Shown here piece after piece: positions 38,685-47,852 of a stretch of DNA of 64,000 bases. The stretch covers positions 3,315,044-3,379,043 of the forward strand of contig NZ_HE997181.1 of assembly GCF_000312425.1 (NCBI RefSeq). The letters run 5' to 3'. The position numbers and the translations under genes were made by a program. The notes beneath the pieces are model-generated. The model was not told where the DNA came from, made no database searches, and worked only from the letters and a program-made list of their open reading frames with translations. Each line of letters starts with the position of its first letter. Positions within the stretch are counted from its first letter, which is position 1. The stretch comes from Reyranella massiliensis 521. GTDB lineage: Bacteria > Pseudomonadota > Alphaproteobacteria > Reyranellales > Reyranellaceae.

Positions 38685-39616
38685 CCGGCCAAAATCCGCC
38701 CCGCGACCAGGTCGAGGGGCAGCGCCGCGAACAGTGCCGCGAGATAGAGCAGCGAGAAGCGGAACATGCGCCGCGCCGCTCCATGGGCGGTCTCGTCGTC
38801 CGCCGTCCGCCACACGGAGATCGCGTAGCCGACGAAAGCGAGGCTGAAAACCAGCGCGACAGAGCCGTACAGCCAGCCGACCGAGCCCAGCAGGGTCGGC
38901 GCCAATGCCACCGGCGCAAGCACCAGCGTGTAGATGAGCATCTGGCGCTTGGTTTCGCGCGGCCCGGCCACCACCGGCAGCATCGGCACGCCGGCGCGCC
39001 GGTAATCGTCGCTGCGGTAGAGAGCGAGCGCCCAGAAATGCGGCGGGGTCCACAGGAAGACCAGCAGGAAGAGCGCAACGCCCACGGCCGACACGTCGCC
39101 GGTCACGGCCGCCCAGCCGATCATCGGCGGGAAAGCGCCCGCAGCACCGCCGATTACGATGTTCTGCGGCGTCCGGCGCTTCAGCCAGATCGTGTAGACG
39201 AAGACATAGAACAGGATCGCGGCGGTCAGCAGCGCGGCGGCGACGAAATTGGTCGCGACCGCCATCAGCGCGACCGAAAAGATGGACAACAGCACGCCGA
39301 GGCCCAGCGCGTCGTCGGGTGCGACGCGGCCGGCCGGCAGCGGTCGGTTACGGGTCCGCTCCATCACCGCATCGAGGTCGCGCTCGTACCACATGTTGAT
39401 GGCACCGGCGGCCCCCGAACCCAGCGCGATCGCCAGCACGGCGAGCGTCGCCGTGAGCGGATGGATGTGGCCCGGCGCGATCACGACACCGATCAGCCCG
39501 GTGAACACGACCAGCGACATGACCCTGGGCTTCAGGAGGTCGACATAGTCGCGCACGCGTGAAGCGGGAGCCGCCTCGTCGGTGATCGTCAGGATGCCGT
39601 TTGCCGTGTTGCTCAT
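38681..39616 (-). CDS. ctaB: Protohaem IX farnesyltransferase (haem O synthase)
   Basis: UbiA-family prenyltransferase that farnesylates haem b to haem O, precursor of haem a. 311 residues, ATG 39616, with about nine hydrophobic helices. The first Asp-rich substrate motif is NMWYERDLDAVMERTRNRPLPAG and the second is YRSDDYRRAGVPMLP. YVDLLKPRVMSLVVFT near the N-terminus is typical. It lies 47 bases after ctaD. Confidence 0.97.
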   Translation of the reverse strand: MSNTANGILTITDEAAPASRVRDYVDLLKPRVMSLVVFTGLIGVVIAPGHIHPLTATLAVLAIALGSGAAGAINMWYERDLDAVMERTRNRPLPAGRVAPDDALGLGVLLSIFSVALMAVATNFVAAALLTAAILFYVFVYTIWLKRRTPQNIVIGGAAGAFPPMIGWAAVTGDVSAVGVALFLLVFLWTPPHFWALALYRSDDYRRAGVPMLPVVAGPRETKRQMLIYTLVLAPVALAPTLLGSVGWLYGSVALVFSLAFVGYAISVWRTADDETAHGAARRMFRFSLLYLAALFAALPLDLVAGRILAG

Positions 39617-39663
39617 AGCCTTTCAAGGCGAAGGCGCCTTTTGGGCGCCTCCGCTCCTCGAGA

Positions 39664-41292
39664 TCAGTGGTGAGCCGACGGGGAGATGCGCGGCAGTTCC
39701 TCGAAGGTGTGGAACGGTGGCGGCGAAGCGACCGTCCATTCCAGCGTCGTGGCGCCCTCGCCCCAGTAGTTCGCGCCGACCTTGCGGCCGTACATCAGCG
39801 TGCCGAAGACCACGAAGATCAGCCAGAAGATCGTCGAGCCGAACGAGATGAACGCGCCGATCGAGGAGATGTAGTTCCAGTGCGCCATCGCGTCGGGATA
39901 GTCGACGTAGTGGCGCGGCATGCCGGCCAGACCGGAGAAGTGCATCGGGAAGAACGTCAGGTTGACGCCGATGAAGGTCGTCCAGAAGTGGACCTGAGCC
40001 GCCCATTCCGAATACTGCCGGCCCGACATCTTGCCGAGCCAGTAGTAGAAGCCGGCGAACATGCCGAACACCGCACCGAGTGACAGCACGTAATGGAAGT
40101 GCGCGATCACGTAGTAGGTGTTGTGCAGCGAGTAGTCGACGCCGGCGTTCGCCAGCACGACGCCGGTAACGCCGCCGACGGTGAACAGGAAGATGAACCC
40201 GATCGCCCAGAGCATGGGCATCTCGATACGGATCGAGCCGCCCCACATCGTCGCGATCCAGCTGAAGATCTTCACGCCCGTCGGCACTGCGATCACCATC
40301 GTGGCCGCGACGAAGTAAGCTCGCGTGTCGACGTCCATACCGACTGTGTACATGTGGTGCGCCCACACGACGAAGCCCACGACGCCGATTGCCACCATCG
40401 CATAGGCCATCCCGAGATAGCCGAAGATCGGCTTCTTCGAGAAGGTCGAGATGATGTGGCTGATGATGCCGAAGGCCGGCAGGATCATGATGTACACCTC
40501 GGGATGGCCGAAGAACCAGAAGAGGTGCAGGAACAGGGTCGGGTCGCCACCGCCCTCGGCCTTGAAGAACGAGGTGCCGAAGTTACGATCGGTCAGCAGC
40601 ATGGTGATGGCGCCGGCCAGGACCGGAAGGGCCAGCAGCAGCAGGAACGCAGTGACCAGGATCGACCACGCGAACAGCGGCATGCGATGGAGCGTCATGC
40701 CCGGCGCACGCATGTTCAAGATGGTCGTGATGAAGTTGATCGCGCCCAGGATCGACGAGGCACCCGCGATGTGCAGCGAGAAGATCACGAGATCCATGCC
40801 CGCACCCTGACTGAGCGTCAGTGGCGGATAAATCGTCCAGCCGGTGCCGACACCACCGCCGATCAGGGCCGACATCAGCAGCAGGATGAACGCCGGCGGC
40901 AGCAGCCAGAAACTGATGTTGTTCATGCGCGGGAACGCCATGTCGGGCGCTCCGATCATCAGCGGCACGAACCAGTTGCCGAAGCCGCCGATCAGACCCG
41001 GCATGACGACGAAGAACACCATGATCAGGCCGTGGGCCGTCACGAAGGTGTTCCAGAGGTGTCCGTCAGGCGTACCGTCTACGTTGAAGTACTGCACCCC
41101 CGGCTGCAGCAGCTCGAGGCGCATGATCACCGAGAAGGCCGCACCGATCAGGGCGGCGCAGATCGAGAACACAAGGTACATCGTGCCGATGTCCTTGTGG
41201 TTGGTGCTGTACAACCACCGCTTGATGCCGGTCGGCGTGTGGTGGTCGTCGTGGTGGCTGTGGTCGTGGGCGGCGCCGTGCGCGGTGGCCAT
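39664..41292 (-). CDS. ctaD: Cytochrome c oxidase subunit I (aa3 type)
   Basis: Twelve-helix catalytic subunit with haem a and the haem a3-CuB centre. 542 residues, ATG 41292 with an AGGAGA just upstream. Haem and copper ligands lie in [24 protein letters not shown] (CuB His plus the proton-path Glu of A1-type oxidases), [12 protein letters not shown] and [14 protein letters not shown]. The N-terminus is His/Asp-rich. The gene follows ctaC by 23 bases. It is an A1-type cytochrome c oxidase by its Glu-containing helix VI. Confidence 0.98.
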   Translation of the reverse strand: MATAHGAAHDHSHHDDHHTPTGIKRWLYSTNHKDIGTMYLVFSICAALIGAAFSVIMRLELLQPGVQYFNVDGTPDGHLWNTFVTAHGLIMVFFVVMPGLIGGFGNWFVPLMIGAPDMAFPRMNNISFWLLPPAFILLLMSALIGGGVGTGWTIYPPLTLSQGAGMDLVIFSLHIAGASSILGAINFITTILNMRAPGMTLHRMPLFAWSILVTAFLLLLALPVLAGAITMLLTDRNFGTSFFKAEGGGDPTLFLHLFWFFGHPEVYIMILPAFGIISHIISTFSKKPIFGYLGMAYAMVAIGVVGFVVWAHHMYTVGMDVDTRAYFVAATMVIAVPTGVKIFSWIATMWGGSIRIEMPMLWAIGFIFLFTVGGVTGVVLANAGVDYSLHNTYYVIAHFHYVLSLGAVFGMFAGFYYWLGKMSGRQYSEWAAQVHFWTTFIGVNLTFFPMHFSGLAGMPRHYVDYPDAMAHWNYISSIGAFISFGSTIFWLIFVVFGTLMYGRKVGANYWGEGATTLEWTVASPPPFHTFEELPRISPSAHH

Positions 41293-41315
41293 TGTAATCT
41301 CCTGCGGCGAAGCGC

Positions 41316-42182
41316 TTAGCGGTTGGCGGGAGCGGTTACGGAAGCGAAGTTGGTTTCGGGCAGCAAGCCGGCAGCCTTCTTCTTCTCCTCAACCCATTTG
41401 TCGAAGTCAGCTTTGGATACGACCTTGATCGCGATCGGCATGTAGGTGTGATTCATGCCGCAGATCTGCGAGCACTGGCCGAAATAGAGGCCCTCTTCCT
41501 TCACGCTGATCCAGCCTTCGTTGAGACGGCCGGGGATCACGGTCTTCTTGATGCCGAAGCCGGGAACGGTCCACCCGTGCATGCTGGCGCCCTCGGCCGT
41601 GCCGATGATGCGCACGACGGTGTTCGCCGGGATCACCATCTCCTCGTCGACCGCCAGCAGGCGCGGCACCTGCGGCTTCTGCTTGACACGATCGGCCTCG
41701 GCCAGGATGCGGCTCTCGACCTTGAAGTTGCCCTGGTCGGGATAGTCGTAGGACCAGTACCACTGGTGGCCGGTGACCTTGACCGTCAGGCCGGCGTCGA
41801 TCGCCTTGTCGCTGTAGTAGAGCAGACGAAACGACGGCACCGCGACGACGACCAGGATGAGGATCGGGATGATCGTCCAGGCGATCTCGAGGCCGGTATG
41901 ATGGGTGACATTCGTCGCCACCGGGTTACGCGAGGCGTGGAAGCGCCACACGGCGTAAATCAGCAGGATGAGGACGAATATCGAGATCATGATGATGATC
42001 ACAAGCAGCAGGTCGTGCAGCGACTCGACCCGCTCCATGATCGGCGTAAAGGCCGCTGGGAAATTCAGCTGCCAGTCGTGCGGCACGCCGATGACTTTCT
42101 GCGCCTGAGCGGCGCCCGCGAAGCCGAAGGCGGCTATCGCCGACAAAATGCCCAGAATGCTCAATACGCGCTTACCGACCAT
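41316..42182 (-). CDS. ctaC: Cytochrome c oxidase subunit II (CuA)
   Basis: Electron-entry subunit of the aa3 oxidase. 288 residues from ATG 42182, with a GAGGGGA eight bases upstream. A signal peptide (cleavage near AQA, residue 27) is followed by two membrane helices (about 57-79 and 100-121) and the periplasmic cupredoxin domain. CuA ligands fit His202, Cys237, Cys241, His245 and Met248 ([15 protein letters not shown]). The aromatic electron-entry patch is [11 protein letters not shown]. There is no C-terminal cytochrome c domain. It is the first gene of the operon. Confidence 0.98.
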   Translation of the reverse strand: MVGKRVLSILGILSAIAAFGFAGAAQAQKVIGVPHDWQLNFPAAFTPIMERVESLHDLLLVIIIMISIFVLILLIYAVWRFHASRNPVATNVTHHTGLEIAWTIIPILILVVVAVPSFRLLYYSDKAIDAGLTVKVTGHQWYWSYDYPDQGNFKVESRILAEADRVKQKPQVPRLLAVDEEMVIPANTVVRIIGTAEGASMHGWTVPGFGIKKTVIPGRLNEGWISVKEEGLYFGQCSQICGMNHTYMPIAIKVVSKADFDKWVEEKKKAAGLLPETNFASVTAPANR

Positions 42183-42501
42183 GCATCCGTCCCCTCGCGG
42201 TTTAGATCCCAACGGGATTTCCGACCCGCAAAATCCCCCGCATTTCAAACGGGTTAGTACCAGATATAGCCGTGGGTCGTAACGGGTTTTCGCCCCCAGT
42301 CGGTATGTGGCGGCCAGTCGCAGCCGCGTCAGTTCAGGACATTTGCAAGAGCTTCGCCGCCTGCACGCCCCAGGCAAAGGCCGGCCGGTCGAAAGGACGC
42401 ATCCGCCGGTGCAAAGCGGCGTAAGACGAGCATTGGCCCGGCGGCGCTATTGCCTGGAAAAGCCGCGCCACCCGATGGCCTTGGCCATACGTCGCGGCTT
42501 A
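42183..42501. other. Intergenic region upstream of the oxidase operon
   Basis: 319 bases that must contain the ctaC promoter (reading leftward). AACGGG followed by an AT-rich pair occurs three times, at 42211, 42248 and 42281, all in one orientation within 76 bases, and ATCCC-AAC-GGGAT (about 42207-42219) is a small inverted repeat. I could not place a convincing -35/-10 pair. No gene is supported; the open frames here lack coding character. Confidence 0.4.
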
Positions 42502-43017
42502 CTAAGATCCGCCGCCGGCGGGCTCCGTTGTGAAAGAGCCGGAGCGTCCAGCTGGATGTAGTCCGCCCGCGGATCCAGCGAAGGCTATCGGCCGGTCCGC
42601 CCACGACAGATCGATGGCCCCCGAGTTCTGCCGCGGGCCCGAAGCAAAGCGCACGAGCCCCGAGGGAGGCCCGCCGAAGATCGATTCCGGAACGATCCAG
42701 CCGCCTGGGGCGGCCTCGCCTCCTGTCCAGGGGTGGGCCGGCACGCGTGCGAAAGCGACGATCGACGGCGGCTCCCGGCGAAGGGCGAGCCGTTCGGACA
42801 CGAGGCGGCGGAGTTCGGCGTCGGTGAGCGTCAGGCCATGCGTGCGGAAGTAATGGCGAACCGTCTCGCCGATTGCGAAGGCGACTTCCGACGGCGGGCG
42901 GCCGACGTCGAGGATGGCCTGAACGGCCGCCTCCATCTCGCGGCCGAAGGCGCGCCATGTCCTTTCGACCTGCGTCTCGCGCGAGACGTCGGCCGGCCAG
43001 TCGGGAACGAAGCTCAT
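42502..43017 (-). CDS. Hypothetical protein, possibly a degraded or truncated gene
   Basis: Not recognised. 171 residues from ATG 43017 (MSFVPDWPADVSRE). The first 110 residues have strong coding character, with G or C at most third positions and a helical, charged pattern (VERTWRAFGREMEAAVQAIL, then LTLTDAELRRLVSERLALRRE). The last third is Gly/Pro/Ser-rich and loses that bias, as if the original C-terminus had been lost by frameshift or rearrangement. No signal peptide or membrane helix. It precedes the oxidase operon in the same direction, 319 bases away. A whole gene of unknown family is the alternative. Confidence 0.45.
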   Translation of the reverse strand: MSFVPDWPADVSRETQVERTWRAFGREMEAAVQAILDVGRPPSEVAFAIGETVRHYFRTHGLTLTDAELRRLVSERLALRREPPSIVAFARVPAHPWTGGEAAPGGWIVPESIFGGPPSGLVRFASGPRQNSGAIDLSWADRPIAFAGSAGGLHPAGRSGSFTTEPAGGGS

Positions 43018-43325
43018 GGAAGATACGGCACTGCTGCGCCGCCCCCGCCGCTCAACGCGGTCATCGATCAATCCGTAGAATATGACTTCCCAATATGTGC
43101 GATCGGAACTGGCAAAAAGCGCCAACCCCTGCCCGGTCGCACTGCCACTCTAGCCGCCAGCCCCGTCAAAACCACGACAAACGATGCACATCCTGCTGAA
43201 AATGTGGCCCCGGCTGCCCATCCACCCCCGGGCGCCCCGCCCCGAAGTTGCCGCTTGTCTTTCGATGATCGGCCTATAAGGTCCGGCCGCCACATCTGAC
43301 CGTGGCTTCGCCGAAGGAACACGTC
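43018..43325. other. Divergent intergenic region
   Basis: 308 bases between the hypothetical gene and the cyclophilin gene. CCTATAAGG at 43273-43281 looks like a -10 element for the cyclophilin, but the nearest TTGTCT (43255) is only 14 bases away, too close for a normal -35. I see no RNA gene, repeat or coding sequence. Confidence 0.3.
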
Positions 43326-43871
43326 ATGCGTCTCTCCCTTCTGACGCCCGTTCTTGCCGTCATTCTCATGTTTGCAGGAGCCGCCTCCGCCATGGACAAG
43401 GAAAACACACTCTATATCGACCTGAAGGACGGCCGCGTCGTGATCGAGATGCGCCCCGACCTCGCCCCCAAGCATGTCGCCCAGATCAAGAAGCTGGCGC
43501 GCGAAGGCAAGTACGACGGCGTCGTCTTCCATCGCGTCATCGACGGCTTCATGGCGCAGACCGGCGACCCGACGGGTACAGGCTCCGGTGGCATGGGCGA
43601 GACGCTCAAGTCAGAATTCAACAAGGAACCGCACACCCGCGGCACCGTCTCGATGGCGCGGACCAACGATCCCAACAGCGCCCGCAGCCAGTTCTTCATC
43701 GTCTTCAAGGACTCGAACTTCCTCGACGGCCAGTACACCGTGTGGGGCAAGGTGACGTCCGGCATGGAGTTCGTCGACAAGATCAAGAAGGGCGCACCCG
43801 GTTCGGGTGCCGTCGCCGCGCCGCAGGACAAGATGATCAAGGTCCAGGTCGCGGCCGACGTGAAGAGCTAA
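43326..43871 (+). CDS. Exported cyclophilin-type peptidyl-prolyl isomerase
   Basis: Peptidyl-prolyl cis-trans isomerase assisting protein folding, probably in the periplasm. 181 residues from ATG 43326, with GAAGGAA upstream; a start 8 codons earlier would disrupt the signal peptide. The signal sequence is LLTPVLAVILMFAGAASA. The cyclophilin core shows VFHRVIDGFMAQTGDPTGTG, SMARTNDPNSARSQFFI (with the Gln of the active site) and LDGQYTVWGKVTSGMEFVDKI. A strong terminator follows at 43895. Confidence 0.94.
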   Translation: MRLSLLTPVLAVILMFAGAASAMDKENTLYIDLKDGRVVIEMRPDLAPKHVAQIKKLAREGKYDGVVFHRVIDGFMAQTGDPTGTGSGGMGETLKSEFNKEPHTRGTVSMARTNDPNSARSQFFIVFKDSNFLDGQYTVWGKVTSGMEFVDKIKKGAPGSGAVAAPQDKMIKVQVAADVKS

Positions 43872-43894
43872 CCCGCTCTTCCGGTCTCTATAAG

Positions 43895-43925
43895 AACCTC
43901 CCCCGCCGCAACGGGGGAGGTTTTT
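43895..43925 (+). terminator. Rho-independent terminator after the cyclophilin gene
   Basis: CCTCCCCCG (43897-43905) pairs perfectly with CGGGGGAGG (43912-43920) around a 6-base loop, extended by two A-T pairs and followed by five Ts. It begins 24 bases after the stop codon. Confidence 0.93.
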
Positions 43926-43950
43926 CTTTGAGAGAACGGCTTGCCGTCTC

Positions 43951-44331
43951 CTACGCGTCCTTCGTAACGGTGTGGAAGGACTTCGAGATGACCTGCCAGC
44001 GGCCGTCGACCTTCAGCAGCGTCAGATAGTCGGTGAAGTAGCGCGGCGGAATTTGGCATTCCACCTTGGCAATGGCGGTCGCCGGACCGGAGAAGTCGAT
44101 CGACACGATGCGGTCGGCCCGGGCGCTGCCCTTGGACTTCGCCGACGGACGGCTCTCAACCGCCTTGAACCACTCGGCGCGCGGCAGATCGGCCGCCTTG
44201 CCGTCGCTGCCTGCACTGTAGAGATGCGAAGCGGGATGGAACGCTTCGCCGAGCTTCTTGGTATCGCCTTCGTAGAGGCCGTCGAAATAGACCTGCAGGA
44301 CCTTTTCGACCGCTGCGACATCGGAATTCAT
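43951..44331 (-). CDS. NTF2/SnoaL-like protein (lumazine-binding-like)
   Basis: 126 residues from ATG 44331, a small alpha+beta cone-fold protein. The helix VEKVLQVYFDGLYEGDTKKLGEAFHPASHLY and the ending YFTDYLTLLKVDGRWQVISKSFH are typical of the NTF2-like group annotated as nuclear transport factor 2 or putative lumazine-binding protein. No catalytic residues can be assigned. Its promoter would lie in the 46 bases shared with the downstream end of the MDR gene; it follows that gene in the same direction. Confidence 0.75.
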   Translation of the reverse strand: MNSDVAAVEKVLQVYFDGLYEGDTKKLGEAFHPASHLYSAGSDGKAADLPRAEWFKAVESRPSAKSKGSARADRIVSIDFSGPATAIAKVECQIPPRYFTDYLTLLKVDGRWQVISKSFHTVTKDA

Positions 44332-44377
44332 CAGTTCACTCCCTCACTCGGATTGCGCTCTATTCAAACAAGATCAT

Positions 44378-45367
44378 TCAGACAGGCCCATTTGGCGCCA
44401 CCAGGATCTTACCGTTGCGCCCGCCTTTGTCGGCATGGGCCAACGCTTCCTTGATTTTCTCGATTGGATAGACCGTGTCCACTGGCGCGTGCAGCTTGCC
44501 GGCCAGCACTTGCCCGCCGAGATCGGCATAGATCTCGCGGATCTTCTCCGGGCTGCGCTTTGCGAGCCCGCGCCCCAGCATGAAGCCCGTGAGCTTGATG
44601 CCGCGATAGATGAAGTTGCTGCGCGTGACCACGGGGTCCTCGCCGCTCATCGAACCGTAATGCACCACGGTGCCCTCGGTCGCGACGCACTCGACGATCC
44701 GCCCCGTCGCCCTGCCGCCAATCGCCTCGACACCAAGCCGGATCGCAGCGTCACCCGTGCCCTTGGCGACACGCGCAGCGAGATCGTCGTCGTCGACGAC
44801 CACGAGATCGGCGCCCAGCGACTTGAGCTCGGCTTCCAGGTCGGGCCGACGCACGACGTTGACGGTGCGCAGCCCGCGTTGCTTCGCCAGCACGATCAGC
44901 AGGCGGCCGACCGCCGAATTAGCGACGTTCTGGATCACCCACTCGCCGGGCTTCAGGTCGACAAAGTCCTGGAGCATGAGCTGCGCCGTCGGCGGATTGA
45001 TGCGCACCATGGCCGCCTGGCGCAGATCGATGCCGGCCGGCAGCGGGATGGCGTCGTTGCCCTTCACGCGCCGCTTCTGCGCCCAGTTCTCGCGCTGCAG
45101 GTTGATGACGAGATCGCCCTTCTTGACGTGCGTCACGGCCGATCCGACGGCGGTGACGCGGCCAACGCACTCCGCGCCGGGCGTGGCCGGCAGCGGCGGC
45201 TTCAACCGATAGCTGCCCTTGCAGAACCACATGTCGGCGGGGTTGATGGGAAAGGCCAGGACGTCGAACACGACCTCGTCGGCCGCCGGTTCGCCGACAT
45301 CGGGAACATCGGCGCAGCGCGCGACCTCCCATGGCGTTCCATAGCGATCGATCAGCACCTGCTTCAC
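44378..45367 (-). CDS. Medium-chain dehydrogenase/reductase (MECR/quinone oxidoreductase-like)
   Basis: NADPH-dependent MDR-superfamily enzyme without the structural zinc site. 329 residues, ATG 45367. An N-terminal GroES-like domain with PINPADMWFCKGSYRLKPPLPATPGAECVG is followed by a Rossmann domain. WVIQNVANSAVGRLLIVLAKQRGLRTVNVVRR resembles the mitochondrial-type trans-2-enoyl-CoA/ACP reductases more than alcohol dehydrogenases. Reduction of an enoyl thioester is therefore the best guess, with a general quinone reductase as the alternative. It is divergent from the ATP-grasp gene. Confidence 0.82.
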   Translation of the reverse strand: MKQVLIDRYGTPWEVARCADVPDVGEPAADEVVFDVLAFPINPADMWFCKGSYRLKPPLPATPGAECVGRVTAVGSAVTHVKKGDLVINLQRENWAQKRRVKGNDAIPLPAGIDLRQAAMVRINPPTAQLMLQDFVDLKPGEWVIQNVANSAVGRLLIVLAKQRGLRTVNVVRRPDLEAELKSLGADLVVVDDDDLAARVAKGTGDAAIRLGVEAIGGRATGRIVECVATEGTVVHYGSMSGEDPVVTRSNFIYRGIKLTGFMLGRGLAKRSPEKIREIYADLGGQVLAGKLHAPVDTVYPIEKIKEALAHADKGGRNGKILVAPNGPV

Positions 45368-45465
45368 GCTGCCCTCCCCTCACTCCCTCGAATTCCGTTC
45401 CAGGGGGCCACTTTGTTGGCCCGTCGATTGCTTGTACTGTGAATCAACAGGGGGTGAAATGCCGG

Positions 45466-46905
45466 ATGGCAGCAAAGGCATTTGACGAAATGAACTCGGG
45501 CACGGACGGCTCGGTCCGCCCGCCCTACCGTGGAGTGGCCGCCTGGCTGGATCGTACATCCCCCGAGCGCGTCGCCGCGACCCGCCGCGAAGTCGACCTC
45601 TTCTATAGGCGACACGGCATTACCTTCGGCGCCTATGGCGCGACCGATGGCCACGAGACCACGATCCCCTTCGACATCATTCCGCGCGTCATCGCGTGGG
45701 ACGAATGGGAGTATCTGCACAAGGGCCTGTCGCAGCGCGTGCGCACGCTCAACGCCTTCCTCGCCGATGCCTACGGGCAGCGCGAGATCTGCCGCGCCGG
45801 GATCATCCCCGAAGAACAGATCCTGATGAATGCCGAGTTCGTGGCGATGGCGCAGGGCCTGGCGCTGCCGGGCGGCGTGCATGCCCATATCGCCGGCATC
45901 GACCTCGTGCGCGTCGGCGAGAAGGATTTCTACGTCCTTGAGGACAATGTGCGCACGCCATCGGGCGTGTCGTACGTGCTGGAGAACCGCGAAGTGATGA
46001 TGCGGCTGGCGCCCGAGCTGTTCTCGGCCATGCGCGTGCTGCCCGTCGCCGACTATTCCGAGGAACTGCTGGCCACGCTGCGCTCGGTCTCCTTCAGCGA
46101 CGACGTCGAGCCCAACGTCGTGCTGCTGACGCCGGGCCACTACAACAGCGCCTACTTCGAACATGCCTTCCTGGCCGACGAGATGGGCATCGAGCTGGTC
46201 AAGGGCTCGGACCTGTTCGTCGACGAAAGCCGCGTCTACATGCGCACGCCGCGCGGGCCGCAACGGGTCGACGTGATCTATCGCCGGGTCGACGACGCCT
46301 TCCTCGATCCGTTGGCGATGCGCCCCGATTCCTATCTCGGCGTGGCGGGTCTGCTCGGCGCGTTGCGGGCCGGCAGGGTCAACATCGTGAATGCGCTGGG
46401 CAACGGCGTGGCCGACGACAAGTCGACCTACACCTATGTGCCCGAGATGGTCCGCTTCTATCTCGGCGAGGAGCCGATTTTGCAGAACGTGCCGACCTGG
46501 CGCTGCGATCGCTCCGACGACTACAAGTACGTACTCGAACACCTGTCGGAACTGGTGGTGAAGGAAGTCCACGGGTCGGGCGGCAAGGGCATGCTGGTCG
46601 GCCCGACGTCGAGCAAGGCTGAGATCGAGGAATTCGCGGGTCTCCTCAAGACACGGCCGGACAACTACATCGCACAGCCGACCCTGGCCCTGTCGACTTG
46701 CCCGACCTTCGTGAGCCAGGGTGTGGCGCCGCGCCACGTCGACCTTCGCCCCTTCGTCCTGTCCGGGCGCAAGATCACCATAGTACCCGGCGGGCTGACG
46801 CGCGTGGCACTGAAGGAAGGCTCGCTGGTCGTCAATTCGAGCCAGGGCGGCGGCACCAAGGATACCTGGGTGCTGGCGCCCGACGCGCCGGCCGGCGGCA
46901 GGTAG
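45466..46905 (+). CDS. Circularly permuted ATP-grasp type 2 protein
   Basis: Predicted peptide or amide ligase of the circularly permuted ATP-grasp family (older names DUF404/DUF407). 479 residues from ATG 45466. Seen are FGAYGATDGHETTIPFDIIPR near the N-terminus, FYVLEDNVRTPSGVSYVLENR, LTPGHYNSAYFEHAFLADEMG, VVKEVHGSGGKGMLVGPT (nucleotide loop) and HVDLRPFVLSGRKITIVPGGLTRVAL. It is the first gene of a conserved trio with an alpha-E protein and a transglutaminase-like protein, thought to make or process a small peptide-like product; the product is unknown. Confidence 0.92.
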   Translation: MAAKAFDEMNSGTDGSVRPPYRGVAAWLDRTSPERVAATRREVDLFYRRHGITFGAYGATDGHETTIPFDIIPRVIAWDEWEYLHKGLSQRVRTLNAFLADAYGQREICRAGIIPEEQILMNAEFVAMAQGLALPGGVHAHIAGIDLVRVGEKDFYVLEDNVRTPSGVSYVLENREVMMRLAPELFSAMRVLPVADYSEELLATLRSVSFSDDVEPNVVLLTPGHYNSAYFEHAFLADEMGIELVKGSDLFVDESRVYMRTPRGPQRVDVIYRRVDDAFLDPLAMRPDSYLGVAGLLGALRAGRVNIVNALGNGVADDKSTYTYVPEMVRFYLGEEPILQNVPTWRCDRSDDYKYVLEHLSELVVKEVHGSGGKGMLVGPTSSKAEIEEFAGLLKTRPDNYIAQPTLALSTCPTFVSQGVAPRHVDLRPFVLSGRKITIVPGGLTRVALKEGSLVVNSSQGGGTKDTWVLAPDAPAGGR

Positions 46906-46909
46906 CGCC

Positions 46910-47842
46910 ATGCTGAGCAGCACCGCCAAGAACCTCTACTGGATGGGCCGCTACCTGCAGCGAGCCAAGTCGACGGCACGGCTGATCGAGGCGATGCAGC
47001 GCATGGCCCTGCAGTCGCGCGGCGAGGAAGCGGCGGGCGTCGCGGCGATCTTCGGCATGGAGGACGAGTTCCGCCAGAGCCAGCTCCAGGGTGGCCGGCT
47101 GGCCAGCCTGATCGACTTCCTGGTGCTCGACGAGAACAACCCCTCCTCGATTGTAAACTCGATCGACGCGGCGCGCCGCAATGCCCGCGAGGAACGCAAC
47201 AACATCACGGTCGATGTCTGGGAGAGCCTGAACGGGCTGTGGCTGGAGCTGAGTAGCCGCCTTCGCGGCAACCGCGCAACGCTCGACCGCGGCGCGCTGA
47301 TCGAATCGGTGAAGAAGCAGGCCGTCATGATCTTCGGCGCCGCGCAAGTAACCCTGCTGCGCGACGAGGCGAACAATTTCTTGCAGCTCGGCGCCTACCT
47401 CGAACGTGCCGACAATACCGGCCGCATCCTCGACGTGAAGTTCCATCTGCTGCGGCCCGATGGCGATGCCAATGCCGAAGGCCTCGACTACTTCGCCTGG
47501 TCGGAGCTGCTGGCCTGCATCGGTGCGGTACGTACCTACCGGCGTATCTATCGAAGCTCATTGCATCCCATGAAAGTGGCGGAGCTGATGATGCTGCGCC
47601 GCGACGTGCCGCGCTCGGTGCACCACTGCCTCTGGATGGTCGACCTCAACATGCGCGAGCTGGCCGACGCCTACGGCACGCACGGCGAGGCCGACCGGCT
47701 GGCCGGCGAGCTGCATGCCCGGTTGCGTTACGCCCGGATCGACCAGGTGTTCGATGTCGGCCTGGCGAAGTTCCTCGGCACGCTGCGCGGCGACATCGCG
47801 ACGCTGAACGACGAGATCGGCCGACAGTTCCTGTTGGATTGA
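46910..47842 (+). CDS. Alpha-E domain protein
   Basis: All-helical protein of 310 residues that starts 4 bases after the ATP-grasp gene. MLSSTAKNLYWMGRYLQRAKSTARL is the standard N-terminus of the alpha-E family, and FLQLGAYLERADNTGRILDVKFHLL and DVPRSVHHCLWMVDLNM follow. Alpha-E proteins have no known activity and occur almost only with circularly permuted ATP-grasp ligases and transglutaminase-like proteins. A scaffold or substrate-holding role is an inference from that association. Confidence 0.92.
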   Translation: MLSSTAKNLYWMGRYLQRAKSTARLIEAMQRMALQSRGEEAAGVAAIFGMEDEFRQSQLQGGRLASLIDFLVLDENNPSSIVNSIDAARRNAREERNNITVDVWESLNGLWLELSSRLRGNRATLDRGALIESVKKQAVMIFGAAQVTLLRDEANNFLQLGAYLERADNTGRILDVKFHLLRPDGDANAEGLDYFAWSELLACIGAVRTYRRIYRSSLHPMKVAELMMLRRDVPRSVHHCLWMVDLNMRELADAYGTHGEADRLAGELHARLRYARIDQVFDVGLAKFLGTLRGDIATLNDEIGRQFLLD

Positions 47843-47852
47843 GGGACGGACC

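Noticed and set aside
42329-42958. Minus-strand frame rich in Arg and Pro
   Set aside because: It overlaps the better-coded hypothetical gene in another frame and shows no third-position GC bias.
43255-43280. TTGTCT and TATAAG as a promoter for the cyclophilin gene
   Set aside because: The spacing is 14 bases, too short for a normal promoter; only the -10-like element is mentioned.
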